Positions 1-7,139 of a stretch of DNA of 9,515 bases are shown here, piece by piece (position 1 is the first letter of the stretch; each line of letters opens with the position of its first letter). The stretch is from assembly GCA_002788515.1 (NCBI GenBank), contig PFRJ01000024.1, positions 1-9,515 of the forward strand. The letters run 5' to 3'. Under the pieces are notes generated by a model, which ran no database searches, had not been told where the DNA came from, and saw nothing but the letters and a program-made list of their open reading frames with translations. Made by a program: the position numbers and the translations under genes. The DNA is from Nitrosopumilales archaeon CG_4_9_14_0_2_um_filter_34_16. Lineage in GTDB: Archaea; Thermoproteota; Nitrososphaeria; Nitrososphaerales; Nitrosopumilaceae.

Positions 1-90
1 CTTTGACTTTGATTTTACCTTTGACTTTGATTTTACCTTTGACTTTGATTTTACCTTTGACTTTGATTTTACCTTTGACTTTGATTTTAC
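1..90 (-). repeat. Five perfect 18-bp tandem repeats in the ppdK 3' end
   Basis: The unit CTTTGACTTTGATTTTAC (plus strand) occurs five times without a mismatch and probably continues left of base 1. In the ppdK reading frame each unit encodes Val-Lys-Ser-Lys-Ser-Lys, so the repeat adds a strongly basic, probably disordered tail (residues 888-917 and beyond). The unit length is a multiple of three, so copy number changes keep the frame. Perfect identity at synonymous positions suggests recent expansion by slippage or unequal exchange. An assembly collapse or expansion here cannot be excluded. Confidence 0.97.
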
Positions 91-2751
91 CTTTGCTTTT
101 AGAATATTTGGTTGTTCAATTGCCGCTTGTGCTGCTGCAACTATTGCAATTGGTATTCTATGTGGTGATGCACTGACATAACTTAAATTTGCACTGTGAC
201 AGAATTTTATAGAACTTGGATCTCCTCCGTGTTCTCCACATATGCCTATTTCCATATTTTGTCTTATTCCACGCCCTGCGGCAACACCCATTTTTATCAA
301 ACTGCCTACACCGTTAACATCGATTGATTGGAATGGATTCTTTTCTAGCAATTCTTTTTCCATGTATTCTGGAAGGAATTTTCCTTCTACGTCTTCTCTA
401 CTGAAACTAAATGTGCCTTGTGTCAAATCGTTAGTACCAAAACTAAAGAATTCTGCTGTGGTTGCAAGCTCATTTGCAGTCAATGCTGCCCTTACAACTT
501 CTATCATGGTTCCAAAGTTGATCTTTAATTTCATTTTATGTGTAGTTTCCATCTCTTTTTTAATTGAGTCATAGATTTTCTTAATGTGATTTAATTCTGC
601 AACACTGCTGATTTGTGGAACCATGATTTGTGGATGTGCATCAACTTTGTTCTTTGTTAACTCTACCAATGCTTCAAAAACTGCACGAATTTGCATTTCA
701 TATATCTCTGGATATGTGATTCCAACTCTTACTCCTCTATGTCCCATCATTGGGTTAACTTCTGCTAACTCTCGTGCTCTTTTGAGGACAATCTGTGCCT
801 CTCTAATTTCGTCTGTTGCATTCCTTAATTCTAATTTGTGTATTTTTTCTGCCAATTCCTCCGGATTTGGTAAAAACTCATGCAATGGAGGATCAAGTAG
901 TCTGATTGTTACTTCGTATCCCTCCATTGCCTTTAAGATTTCGATAAAGTCGCTTTTTTGTAACTGTCCTAGTTTTTGCAGGATTTTATTTCTCTCTTCA
1001 ATATTATCTGCCATTATCATTTCTACAAAAAGATTAATTCTGTCACTACCGTTGAACATTCTTTCTGTTCTACATAGTCCGATTCCTTGACCTCCAAACT
1101 CTCTTGCAAGCCTTGCTCCTTCTGGTGTATCTGCGTTTGCTCTGACTCCTATCTTCTTTTTCTCTTGAGCCCATTCCAAAATTTGCTTAAAATCTGCGTT
1201 GACCTTTGGTTCTATTGTTGGAATGTCTCCGATGTAGACATTACCTGTACTGCCATCAATTGTAATTGCGTCTCCTTCATGAACTATTTTTCCATCTACA
1301 CTACATTGTTTGTTTTCTAAATCTATTTTCAAATTGGAGCATCCTACAATGCATGGCTTGCCCATTCCTCTAGCTACCACTGCCGCATGAGATGTTTTCC
1401 CTCCCCTGCTAGTCAGAATTCCAACTGATTCAAAGAACGCTGGAACGTCTTCGGGTTTTGTTTCTTCTCTTATGAGGATTACTTTGGCCCCATTTTCTCC
1501 CATTGCAGTTGCTCTTTTAACGTCTAACACTGCAATACCACTTGCTGCTCCTGGTGATGCTGCAATTCCTTTTGCTAGCTGTGTATAATTTTTAATTTCA
1601 TTTGGATCTATTGCTCTATGTAGCAATTGCTCTAGTTGTTCTGCTTGCAATCTGGTAATTGCTCTGTTTTTATCAATTAATTTTTCTTTTACCATGTCTA
1701 CTGATGTTTTGACCATTCCTACAGCATTCATCTTTGCATTTCTTGTTTGTAACAAATAGAAATGACCTTGCTCAATTGTAAATTCAATGTCTTGTGGTTC
1801 TTTGTAATGTCTTTCTAGTCTTTCACATGTTTCTGCTAATTGTTTGTACGACTCTGGAAGATCTTTTCTCATCTCGTCTACTTGCTTTCCAGTTCTGACA
1901 CCAGCTACGACATCTTCGCCTTGTGCATTAATTAGATATTCTCCATAAATGTTACGTGTTCCGTCTCCCGGATTTCTTGTAAATACTACTCCTGTTGCGC
2001 TATCTTCTCCCATGTTTCCAAATGCCATTGATACTATGTTTACTGCAGTACCGTCTGCGATATCTTTTGTAATGTTGTTTCTCTCTCTGTATACAATTGC
2101 TCTTTCACCCATCCAACTGCCAAAAACTGCTTTGATTGCAAGTTCTACTTGTTCAGTTGGTTCTGTTGGGAATGGTCTTCCTGTATGTTTATCACAAATT
2201 TCTTTATATTGTACAACAATTGATTTGAGTGATTCTTCATTTAATTCACTATCTCCTTCTACGTTCTGCTTTTTCTTTGCCTCTTCTAAAACCTCGTCAA
2301 ATTTTTTATCATCTACACCAAATACGACTTTACCAAATAATTGAACAAAACGTCTGTAAGAGTCCCATGCAAATCTGGCATTGTTGCTTTTCTCTGCTAA
2401 TCCGATTACTGTTTGATCATTTAACCCTAAATTCAAAATGGTATCCATCATGCCTGGCATAGATATTGCAGCTCCTGATCTGACTGATACTAGTAACGGG
2501 TTTGTTTTTGAATTCCACTGTTTTCCTGTCTTTTTCTCTATTTTTAGGATGTTCTTTTTTACTTCTGCCATGAGCGTGTTTGGTAATTTTTTATTATTCT
2601 CATAGTATTTTTTACAAACTTCAGTAGTAATTGTAAATCCTGGTGGTACTGGCAACTTCAATTTGGTCATTTCACAAAGACCTGCACCTTTTCCTCCCAG
2701 AAGCTTCTTGTTTTTGCCGTCTCCTTCGTCATAAAAATAAACTTGTTTCAT
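1..2751 (-). CDS. ppdK: Pyruvate, phosphate dikinase (3' end beyond window)
   Basis: Interconverts pyruvate, ATP and Pi with PEP, AMP and PPi; in autotrophic archaea it is expected to feed gluconeogenesis. ATG at 2751 opens 917 codons with no stop before base 1, so the gene is partial. Order seen: N-terminal ATP-grasp region (RSGAAISMPGMMDT near residues 88-101; FTRNPGDG with R259); phosphohistidine domain with GGKTSHAAVVARGMGKPC, catalytic His455; C-terminal PEP/pyruvate TIM barrel with GIGLCRTERMF, MMGHRGVRVGITYPEIYEMQ, FFSFGTNDLTQ and ICGEHGGDP, catalytic Cys838. The usual family end (about residue 875) is passed, and from residue 888 the protein is tandem VKSKSK repeats that continue out of the window. 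The start lies 33 bp after tpiA on the same strand; no clear Shine-Dalgarno site is seen, and a weak TATA-like TTTAATA (2783-2789) overlaps the tpiA stop. Identity is certain; only the tail is unusual. Confidence 0.97.
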   Translation of the reverse strand, partial: MKQVYFYDEGDGKNKKLLGGKGAGLCEMTKLKLPVPPGFTITTEVCKKYYENNKKLPNTLMAEVKKNILKIEKKTGKQWNSKTNPLLVSVRSGAAISMPGMMDTILNLGLNDQTVIGLAEKSNNARFAWDSYRRFVQLFGKVVFGVDDKKFDEVLEEAKKKQNVEGDSELNEESLKSIVVQYKEICDKHTGRPFPTEPTEQVELAIKAVFGSWMGERAIVYRERNNITKDIADGTAVNIVSMAFGNMGEDSATGVVFTRNPGDGTRNIYGEYLINAQGEDVVAGVRTGKQVDEMRKDLPESYKQLAETCERLERHYKEPQDIEFTIEQGHFYLLQTRNAKMNAVGMVKTSVDMVKEKLIDKNRAITRLQAEQLEQLLHRAIDPNEIKNYTQLAKGIAASPGAASGIAVLDVKRATAMGENGAKVILIREETKPEDVPAFFESVGILTSRGGKTSHAAVVARGMGKPCIVGCSNLKIDLENKQCSVDGKIVHEGDAITIDGSTGNVYIGDIPTIEPKVNADFKQILEWAQEKKKIGVRANADTPEGARLAREFGGQGIGLCRTERMFNGSDRINLFVEMIMADNIEERNKILQKLGQLQKSDFIEILKAMEGYEVTIRLLDPPLHEFLPNPEELAEKIHKLELRNATDEIREAQIVLKRARELAEVNPMMGHRGVRVGITYPEIYEMQIRAVFEALVELTKNKVDAHPQIMVPQISSVAELNHIKKIYDSIKKEMETTHKMKLKINFGTMIEVVRAALTANELATTAEFFSFGTNDLTQGTFSFSREDVEGKFLPEYMEKELLEKNPFQSIDVNGVGSLIKMGVAAGRGIRQNMEIGICGEHGGDPSSIKFCHSANLSYVSASPHRIPIAIVAAAQAAIEQPNILKAKVKSKSKVKSKSKVKSKSKVKSKSKVKSKSK

Positions 2752-2784
2752 TTTTTACGATTATCCAATCTCAAAAAGGGGGTA

Positions 2785-3441
2785 TTAAACCATTGACTTG
2801 GCAAATTCTGCCATTATCTTACTCCAATCCTTTGCTTTGATTATTCCACTTGCAACTAGGATGCCTTTTGATCCTAGCTCTATTGCTTTTGCAACATCTT
2901 CTCCTGAAACAATTCCTGCTCCACAAAGTAGTTTTGTGCTGTTTTTAGCATTTTTTATTGCATCTGCTGCCTTTGCAATTAATTCTGGTTTTTCTTTAGA
3001 AACTGCTTTCCCTGATCCAATTAATTCTGGTGGCTCTATTGCAATATAGTCTGGATTTAGTTTTACATATTTTTTGACTTCTGCAACATCTTTCACACAT
3101 AATATTGATATCATTTTTAGCTCTTTTAGTTTTATAATCAATTTTTCAATTTCTTTGCTTGAAATTCTGTGTTCGCTGTGATTGATTAATGATCCTTTTA
3201 CTTTGGATTTTTGTAATAGTTCTGGTATGACAAAACCTGTAGTGCTTCCAACTTTTGAATCATCAATATGCTGGGCCAAAATTGGAATTGAACTATTTGA
3301 TACTAGTCCAATAAGATGCTGTGGTGGGGATATTGCAATTTTTATCTTATATCTTTTAGAAATATTTTCTGCAGTTTTTACAAATTTTATTATTTTGTCT
3401 CCTGCTATCTCTTCATAATTTTTGCAATTAATAACAAACAT
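2785..3441 (-). CDS. tpiA: Triosephosphate isomerase, short archaeal form
   Basis: Cytosolic enzyme interconverting dihydroxyacetone phosphate and glyceraldehyde 3-phosphate in glycolysis/gluconeogenesis. The 218-aa length fits archaeal TIMs (about 220-225 aa), which are shorter than the bacterial and eukaryotic enzymes of about 250 aa. Catalytic residues visible: Asn5 and Lys7 (INCKNY), His88 (INHSEHR) and Glu136 in IEPPELIGSG, the archaeal version of the catalytic-loop region. Phosphate-binding motifs CGAG (173-176) and VASG (196-199) close the barrel. The ATG is right because the substrate-binding INCK strand begins at residue 4. It lies between the SemiSWEET gene (38-bp gap, containing a TATA-like TTAAAT) and ppdK (33-bp gap), so it may be transcribed both from an upstream promoter and from its own, together with ppdK. 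Confidence 0.96.
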   Translation of the reverse strand: MFVINCKNYEEIAGDKIIKFVKTAENISKRYKIKIAISPPQHLIGLVSNSSIPILAQHIDDSKVGSTTGFVIPELLQKSKVKGSLINHSEHRISSKEIEKLIIKLKELKMISILCVKDVAEVKKYVKLNPDYIAIEPPELIGSGKAVSKEKPELIAKAADAIKNAKNSTKLLCGAGIVSGEDVAKAIELGSKGILVASGIIKAKDWSKIMAEFAKSMV

Positions 3442-3466
3442 CTTTCTATGAAATTTTTTGCATTGT

Positions 3467-3472
3467 ATTTAA
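3467..3472 (-). promoter_or_regulatory. Candidate TATA box for tpiA
   Basis: On the minus strand TTAAAT lies 26-31 nt before the tpiA ATG, the spacing expected for an archaeal TATA box of a leaderless or nearly leaderless mRNA. There is no Shine-Dalgarno motif in front of the ATG (AGAAAG only), which agrees with this. Inferred from position and composition alone. Confidence 0.45.
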
Positions 3473-3479
3473 TTCTTGA

Positions 3480-3770
3480 TTATTGTTCTAGCATTTTTGA
3501 TTTAGTGTCGTATCTTTTCTTCATCCCTAATACGATTATCATTAGGATTAATCCTGCCATGTTTGTGCCGATAATGAACACATCTGATATTATTATACCG
3601 TAAATTAGCCACAAAATTGAGCCTGCGGCAATGAAAATCATTAAGAATTTTGAAACATCTTTGAGTCTTTTGGTCTTATACCCTTTGTAGATTTGTTCGA
3701 CCCATCCCGTCAAAATCAAAATTCCTGCAGCTATTCCTAATATGGTTAATAGTGTTCCATCAACTTCCAT
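3480..3770 (-). CDS. SemiSWEET / PQ-loop family small membrane transporter
   Basis: A 96-aa integral membrane protein with three predicted helices: TM1 about 6-23, TM2 about 41-60, TM3 about 64-83. This is the single three-helix bundle of SemiSWEETs, which act as homodimers and facilitate sugar movement down its gradient in characterised members. Family signals: GWVEQIYKGYKTKRLKDVS after TM1 (residues 22-40), LWLIYG with Trp54 and Tyr57 in TM2, and Asn70 in TM3 at the place of the sugar-contacting Asn. The usual Pro-Gln pair of TM1 is Glu-Gln here (25-26). The ATG lies 3 bp after the polB stop and 7 nt after a GGAG site, so translation probably follows polB. The tail is basic and cytosolic-looking. 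Family assignment is good; the substrate is unknown, and a sugar role next to TPI and PPDK is only suggestive. Confidence 0.85.
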   Translation of the reverse strand: MEVDGTLLTILGIAAGILILTGWVEQIYKGYKTKRLKDVSKFLMIFIAAGSILWLIYGIIISDVFIIGTNMAGLILMIIVLGMKKRYDTKSKMLEQ

Positions 3771-3773
3771 GTT

Positions 3774-6332
3774 TTAACTCCAAAAAAATTCATCCAATCC
3801 CGTTTGCTTTGGTTTTCCTAACATTGTATCAAAATCCAAATCCATAGATGATGTTATTTGCTCTAATGTTGATTCCATAAACTCCATGTATTTTTTAGAA
3901 TCTATCTCTTCTTTTTTTGCCAACTCCACTGGTTTTACCCCTGGCTTGTTTAGAATTTTGATAAATGAAATCTTGTCACCTTTTTTGATTTCTCTTATTG
4001 CTTCTAATTGTTTTGCGGCTCTTATGTGCTGAGGAATTGTTTTTGTATATTCTGATGGTGATTTGCTCAGCATCACATTGAATGTTAAATCCTCTAATGG
4101 AATTTCTTTTGCCTGTACTTTTTTACCACACGTGGAGATTTTTTCTGTAATTTCTTGTTTAGCTTTTTGAAAATCCTCTATTGTCTGAACTTTGGATAAT
4201 ATCTCAAGTAATTCATAGAATAATTTTCTGATAAATGGCGGTGTATGTGATTTTTTTCCTGTTAATCCTTTTACGTCTACTTTTCCGTCTTTTGTAACTC
4301 CTAGATAGTTTTTCTTTCTATTACTTAGCACACAGTATCTGTATGTCTTATCTATCTCTAAATCTACCCCGTGTTCTTTTTTTGCCTGATCAATTACAAT
4401 CTGAATCTGTTCTCGGGTTGGATTTTTGATAAACAGCGAGTCTGTGTCCCCGTATAGAACTTCAATTCCTACTGCCTCGCATTTTTTAATTGTCTCCAAA
4501 ATTGTATATCTTCCAATTGCTGTTGTTGCCTCTGCTACTGGTAGAAAATACAACGGAAATATCTCCGCACCCATTACTCCGTAACTAGCGTTTAGAATTA
4601 CCTTAAGTGCTTGACTGACTACTGTGTATTGCTGTCTTTGATCATCTGTCAGTGTCTCTTTTTTTGACAGGCTCTTGTAATAGTTGACTCTCAAATCTCG
4701 TAATGATCCAATGATCATTGATGTTAGCCCGTTTTTCTTTGTGCATGCCCAATGATTTGTTCCTGGAATTGTATTTTTTTTACATTCTTCGTGAGGACAT
4801 CTGACGGTTTCGTATGATAAATTTCTAACTTTGATAATGCTTGGATATAGACTTGCAAAATCCATCACAACCACATCAAAATGTATTCCTTCTTTTGGTT
4901 CAACCACAAGTCCTCCTCTGTATTTTTTATCTTTGATTACTGCATCTGACATCACTCCTTCTGATCTTATTTGTAATTCTTCTCGTTTTGGAATGATGCA
5001 ATTTCTTCGTCTGTGTTCATAATATAACAAACTTCTAATCCATTGAGACACTCCCATTCTTGCAATGTCGTCAATTGGCATTCTTCCAATTCTTGCAATG
5101 ATTACAAGTAAGTCCATCAACAGATCTTTGTTGAAACTGGTAAGCTCATATGTCAACAATGCGTCATTGTAACAATAGTTTGCTGTTTGATAGAGTGATA
5201 ATTGATCAAACTCTAACCCGTAATCTATTTTCTCTTTTCCTAACAACGCTTTTGAGACACTGTTTAGTGAAAAATCAGTGTATTTTTGACTGAATGCATA
5301 AATTTGAAACGAACGATTCGATAAAGTTCTGTACAAATCCAAGTGAACTCCTTCTTTGAGAGTTGCAGAATCTCTCATCATGTACAACGGGTTGTCTGAA
5401 TTTTTTATTCCCAATCTTTCTGCTCTGTTGTATAGATATGGCAAATCAAACTCGTCACCGTTGTATGTTACAACAAACGGAAATCCTTTGATTATTTCAA
5501 ATGCGTCTTGTATCATTTCTTTTTCTTTACTTGCTTCGTAGAATGTGACCTTGATGTTCTGTTCTAGTTCGTTTGTTCCTTCCTCGGTTCCTTCTGTTCT
5601 GAGCACAAAAATTTGGTCAAATCCGTTAGAGCCTTTTAGTCCTATGGCGGTCACTTTTTTTTCAGCGAGTTTTGGATCTGGTATGCGTCCTATTTCGGCT
5701 TCAACTTCAATATCTACGCTTAGTCTTTTTATTTTTGGAATTGGTTGATTTAGTAAATCTGCCCATTCAGAAATATATCTTTTAAATTCTTCTGCGTCTA
5801 CCATGCTTTCACTGTCTACTTTGTCCCACAGCAGACTCTTCAACGCAATTTTAACTTCGTCTGAGATTTCTAAATTATGTTCTTTTAGTTTTCCATTTTC
5901 TGCATCATAATATCTTCCTACAATTAATCCTCTATCGTACAAATAATTTTCATAATACTTGATGTCTGATTCCCATGTTTCAATTACATTTCTAATGCTT
6001 TTGTCTCCTGTTGTGCCACCAATTGTCAAAGGATCTGCAACTGTAATTTTTGACATGTTTATCTGCTCGTCTTTCATCAAATCGTATTTCTGGACAGTTT
6101 TGATTTCAAGAATGTCATCTCTTTCTTGTAGAAAATCAAGCTCTTCAGGAGTCAATCTTGAATAGCAATACGGTTTGTGGTTTATCTCATCAATCCATAA
6201 GAATAGTTTTTGAGATTTTGGATCATAGAATTTTAGAACAGCTGATTTTGTATTGTTATCATATGTAGCTGAGACCAACATTGATGCTGGCATTGATTCT
6301 ATTCTATTGGTCTCTGGCAAATTTACTTGCAT
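3774..6332 (-). CDS. polB: DNA polymerase family B (PolB) with 3'-5' exonuclease
   Basis: Replicative/repair DNA polymerase of 852 aa, close in length to crenarchaeal PolB1 (about 880). Exonuclease motifs: Exo I VDIEVE with Asp207 and Glu209; Exo II TYNGDEFD (289-296); Exo III YCYND with Asp390. Polymerase motifs: A DFASLYPSI with Asp491; B KVILNASYG (577-585); C YGDTDS with Asp629 and Asp631; then NRKKNYLG (671-678). All catalytic acids are present, so both activities should be intact. Between motifs A and B is a Cys/His group (C512, H514, C517, H527, C530) that could bind zinc. The C-terminus has a PCNA-interacting peptide, QTGLDEFF (843-850), two residues from the end. The ATG lies 4 bp after the dCMP deaminase stop; GTGAG just before it is at best a weak ribosome site. 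M14 or M18 are possible later starts. Confidence 0.97.
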   Translation of the reverse strand: MQVNLPETNRIESMPASMLVSATYDNNTKSAVLKFYDPKSQKLFLWIDEINHKPYCYSRLTPEELDFLQERDDILEIKTVQKYDLMKDEQINMSKITVADPLTIGGTTGDKSIRNVIETWESDIKYYENYLYDRGLIVGRYYDAENGKLKEHNLEISDEVKIALKSLLWDKVDSESMVDAEEFKRYISEWADLLNQPIPKIKRLSVDIEVEAEIGRIPDPKLAEKKVTAIGLKGSNGFDQIFVLRTEGTEEGTNELEQNIKVTFYEASKEKEMIQDAFEIIKGFPFVVTYNGDEFDLPYLYNRAERLGIKNSDNPLYMMRDSATLKEGVHLDLYRTLSNRSFQIYAFSQKYTDFSLNSVSKALLGKEKIDYGLEFDQLSLYQTANYCYNDALLTYELTSFNKDLLMDLLVIIARIGRMPIDDIARMGVSQWIRSLLYYEHRRRNCIIPKREELQIRSEGVMSDAVIKDKKYRGGLVVEPKEGIHFDVVVMDFASLYPSIIKVRNLSYETVRCPHEECKKNTIPGTNHWACTKKNGLTSMIIGSLRDLRVNYYKSLSKKETLTDDQRQQYTVVSQALKVILNASYGVMGAEIFPLYFLPVAEATTAIGRYTILETIKKCEAVGIEVLYGDTDSLFIKNPTREQIQIVIDQAKKEHGVDLEIDKTYRYCVLSNRKKNYLGVTKDGKVDVKGLTGKKSHTPPFIRKLFYELLEILSKVQTIEDFQKAKQEITEKISTCGKKVQAKEIPLEDLTFNVMLSKSPSEYTKTIPQHIRAAKQLEAIREIKKGDKISFIKILNKPGVKPVELAKKEEIDSKKYMEFMESTLEQITSSMDLDFDTMLGKPKQTGLDEFFWS
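3778..3781 (-). promoter_or_regulatory. Shine-Dalgarno site GGAG for the SemiSWEET gene
   Basis: On the minus strand GGAG lies 7 nt before the ATG at 3770 and is formed by the last two sense codons of polB (TGG AGT, Trp-Ser). It is the clearest ribosome binding site in the window and supports internal translation initiation within a dcd-polB-SemiSWEET mRNA, where leaderless initiation is not possible. Confidence 0.7.
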
Positions 6333-6336
6333 TTTC

Positions 6337-6864
6337 TCACTCAGATTTTTCGTATTTGCCGATTAGTGCTTTTGCCCATTTTGCAATTTTGTTTTTGTCC
6401 AAGCTTACTACTTCTACTCCTGCTTCTTTTAGTAAATCATAATCTGTTTCTGGATATGCATCAAGACAAACAAATTTTCTAATTCCAATGGTTATTGCCA
6501 TTTTTGTACATTCTAGACATGGAACAAACGTTGTATACAATATTGCGCCTTCAATCCCTGCTTCAATTCCTAAAATTGCACAGTGCATGATTGCATTGGC
6601 TTCTGCATGGTTACACAGACATCTATCCAATGATGCTCCTGATTCAACTTTTCCTTCCATTCTGAGCTGACATCTCTTACACCCTCCCTCAAAACAGTTT
6701 TTGATTCCAGGCGGCGTTCCGTTATACCCTGTTGCTAATTGTCTGTGGTTTCTGACAATTACAGCTCCTACTTGTCTTGTCATGCAGTTTGATCGAAGTT
6801 TTGCAAGTTCTGCTTGAAGCATAAAATATTCATCCCATCCTGGTCTGTCAAAAGAACTACTCAC
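6337..6864 (-). CDS. Deoxycytidylate (dCMP) deaminase, zinc-dependent
   Basis: Deaminates dCMP to dUMP, the precursor of dTMP, in the cytosol. The 175-aa protein has the cytidine/deoxycytidylate deaminase active site: zinc ligand His86 and proton-shuttling Glu88 in NHAEANAI, then PCLEC with Cys116 and Cys119. An insertion rich in Cys (C57, C62, C65, C82, C84) resembles the second, structural zinc site of T4-type/ComEB dCMP deaminases. TGYNGTPPG (45-53) is the typical substrate-side motif of dCMP deaminases rather than of cytidine or tRNA deaminases. The start is a GTG: the ATG two bases upstream (6866) is out of frame and meets TGA at once, and no ATG, GTG or TTG lies between this GTG and the upstream in-frame TAA. 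First gene of the operon, 4 bp before polB. Confidence 0.93.
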   Translation of the reverse strand: MSSSFDRPGWDEYFMLQAELAKLRSNCMTRQVGAVIVRNHRQLATGYNGTPPGIKNCFEGGCKRCQLRMEGKVESGASLDRCLCNHAEANAIMHCAILGIEAGIEGAILYTTFVPCLECTKMAITIGIRKFVCLDAYPETDYDLLKEAGVEVVSLDKNKIAKWAKALIGKYEKSE

Positions 6865-6886
6865 ATGAATCTTGTCTGTTTGTTCA

Positions 6887-6892
6887 ATATAT
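6887..6892 (-). promoter_or_regulatory. Candidate TATA box for the dCMP deaminase-polB operon
   Basis: ATATAT on the minus strand lies 23-28 nt before the GTG start, centred about 25 nt upstream, where a TATA box would stand if the mRNA began at or next to the start codon. No ribosome binding site precedes the GTG, consistent with leaderless translation. Inferred from position only; transcription could also start further up in the AT-rich spacer. Confidence 0.4.
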
Positions 6893-6994
6893 GGATCACG
6901 ATAGTTGAAAACACGTCTGCGATCATTATTGACAGTCTTGGAATTGTGACTGTATGAATAATCATGAAAATTCAGATTTTTAAAAAAAATTTAG

Positions 6995-7043
6995 TACCAT
7001 TTATTACCATTTAATTGTGCCTAGCTTTTTAAAAAATAAATGG
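6995..7043. repeat. CCATTTA repeats, two direct and one inverted
   Basis: TACCATTTA occurs at 6995-7003 and again at 7005-7013, a period of 10 bp or about one helical turn. An inverted copy of the core, TAAATGG, lies at 7037-7043, next to a small ATGG-N6-CCAT inverted repeat (7040-7053). The arrangement could be a multi-site operator or a long-looped hairpin in the spacer between divergent units. In DNA this AT-rich, short repeats also arise by chance, so the functional reading is weak. Confidence 0.35.
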
Positions 7044-7112
7044 CATTTTCCATGTATCCCTTAGATTGCTCTTAATATGCGCAATATTCGATGATTATAC
7101 TTTTGAAATTAG

Positions 7113-7139
7113 AAAAAACTGAGGATTTGTTAATCCTCA
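7113..7139 (-). terminator. Hairpin plus T run ending the small acidic ORF
   Basis: On the minus strand TGAGGATT, a 4-nt loop AACA, and AATCCTCA form a perfect 8-bp stem (plus strand arms 7120-7127 and 7132-7139), extendable by a T-G pair. One G later comes a run of six T (7113-7118). This has the form of an intrinsic terminator. Archaeal termination depends mainly on the T run, and the stem may protect the 3' end. The hairpin includes the stop codon of the ORF at 7130-7216, so that transcript would end right at its own stop. Confidence 0.6.

Larger units (their letters stand above)
6865..7110. other. AT-rich noncoding spacer upstream of the dCMP deaminase gene
   Basis: This is the gene-free part of the 505-bp divergent region. 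No tRNA or other recognisable RNA gene is seen. Next to the dCMP deaminase gene the minus strand stays open for about 40 codons upstream of the GTG, without a start codon, so it is read as leader or nontranscribed sequence. The central part contains homopolymer runs (A8 at 6982-6989; the palindrome TTTTTAAAAA at 7026-7035) and a group of CCATTTA repeats. Such sequence suits promoters or bending sites, but no factor site could be identified. Confidence 0.6.

Noticed and set aside
1..90. CRISPR-like array
   Set aside because: The repeats are directly adjacent 18-bp units without spacers and are in frame within ppdK.
242..2840. Several plus-strand ORFs of 65-155 codons opposite ppdK
   Set aside because: They are antisense to a certain ppdK frame with conserved catalytic motifs, and their Ser/Phe/Cys-rich composition is that of reverse-strand shadows.
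2798..3603. Plus-strand ORFs opposite tpiA and the SemiSWEET gene, some membrane-like
   Set aside because: Hydrophobicity arises from the complement of Lys/Glu-rich codons; the minus-strand genes carry clear family motifs.
6865..6957. 30-codon plus-strand ORF starting at the dCMP deaminase start region
   Set aside because: No promoter-like sequence at the right spacing, no family resemblance, and it runs antisense to the probable leader; chance is likelier.
6867..6990. N-terminal extension of dCMP deaminase through the open minus-strand frame upstream of the GTG
   Set aside because: The frame is open back to TAA but has no ATG, GTG or TTG, and the GTG gives the usual N-terminus just before RPGWDEYFM.
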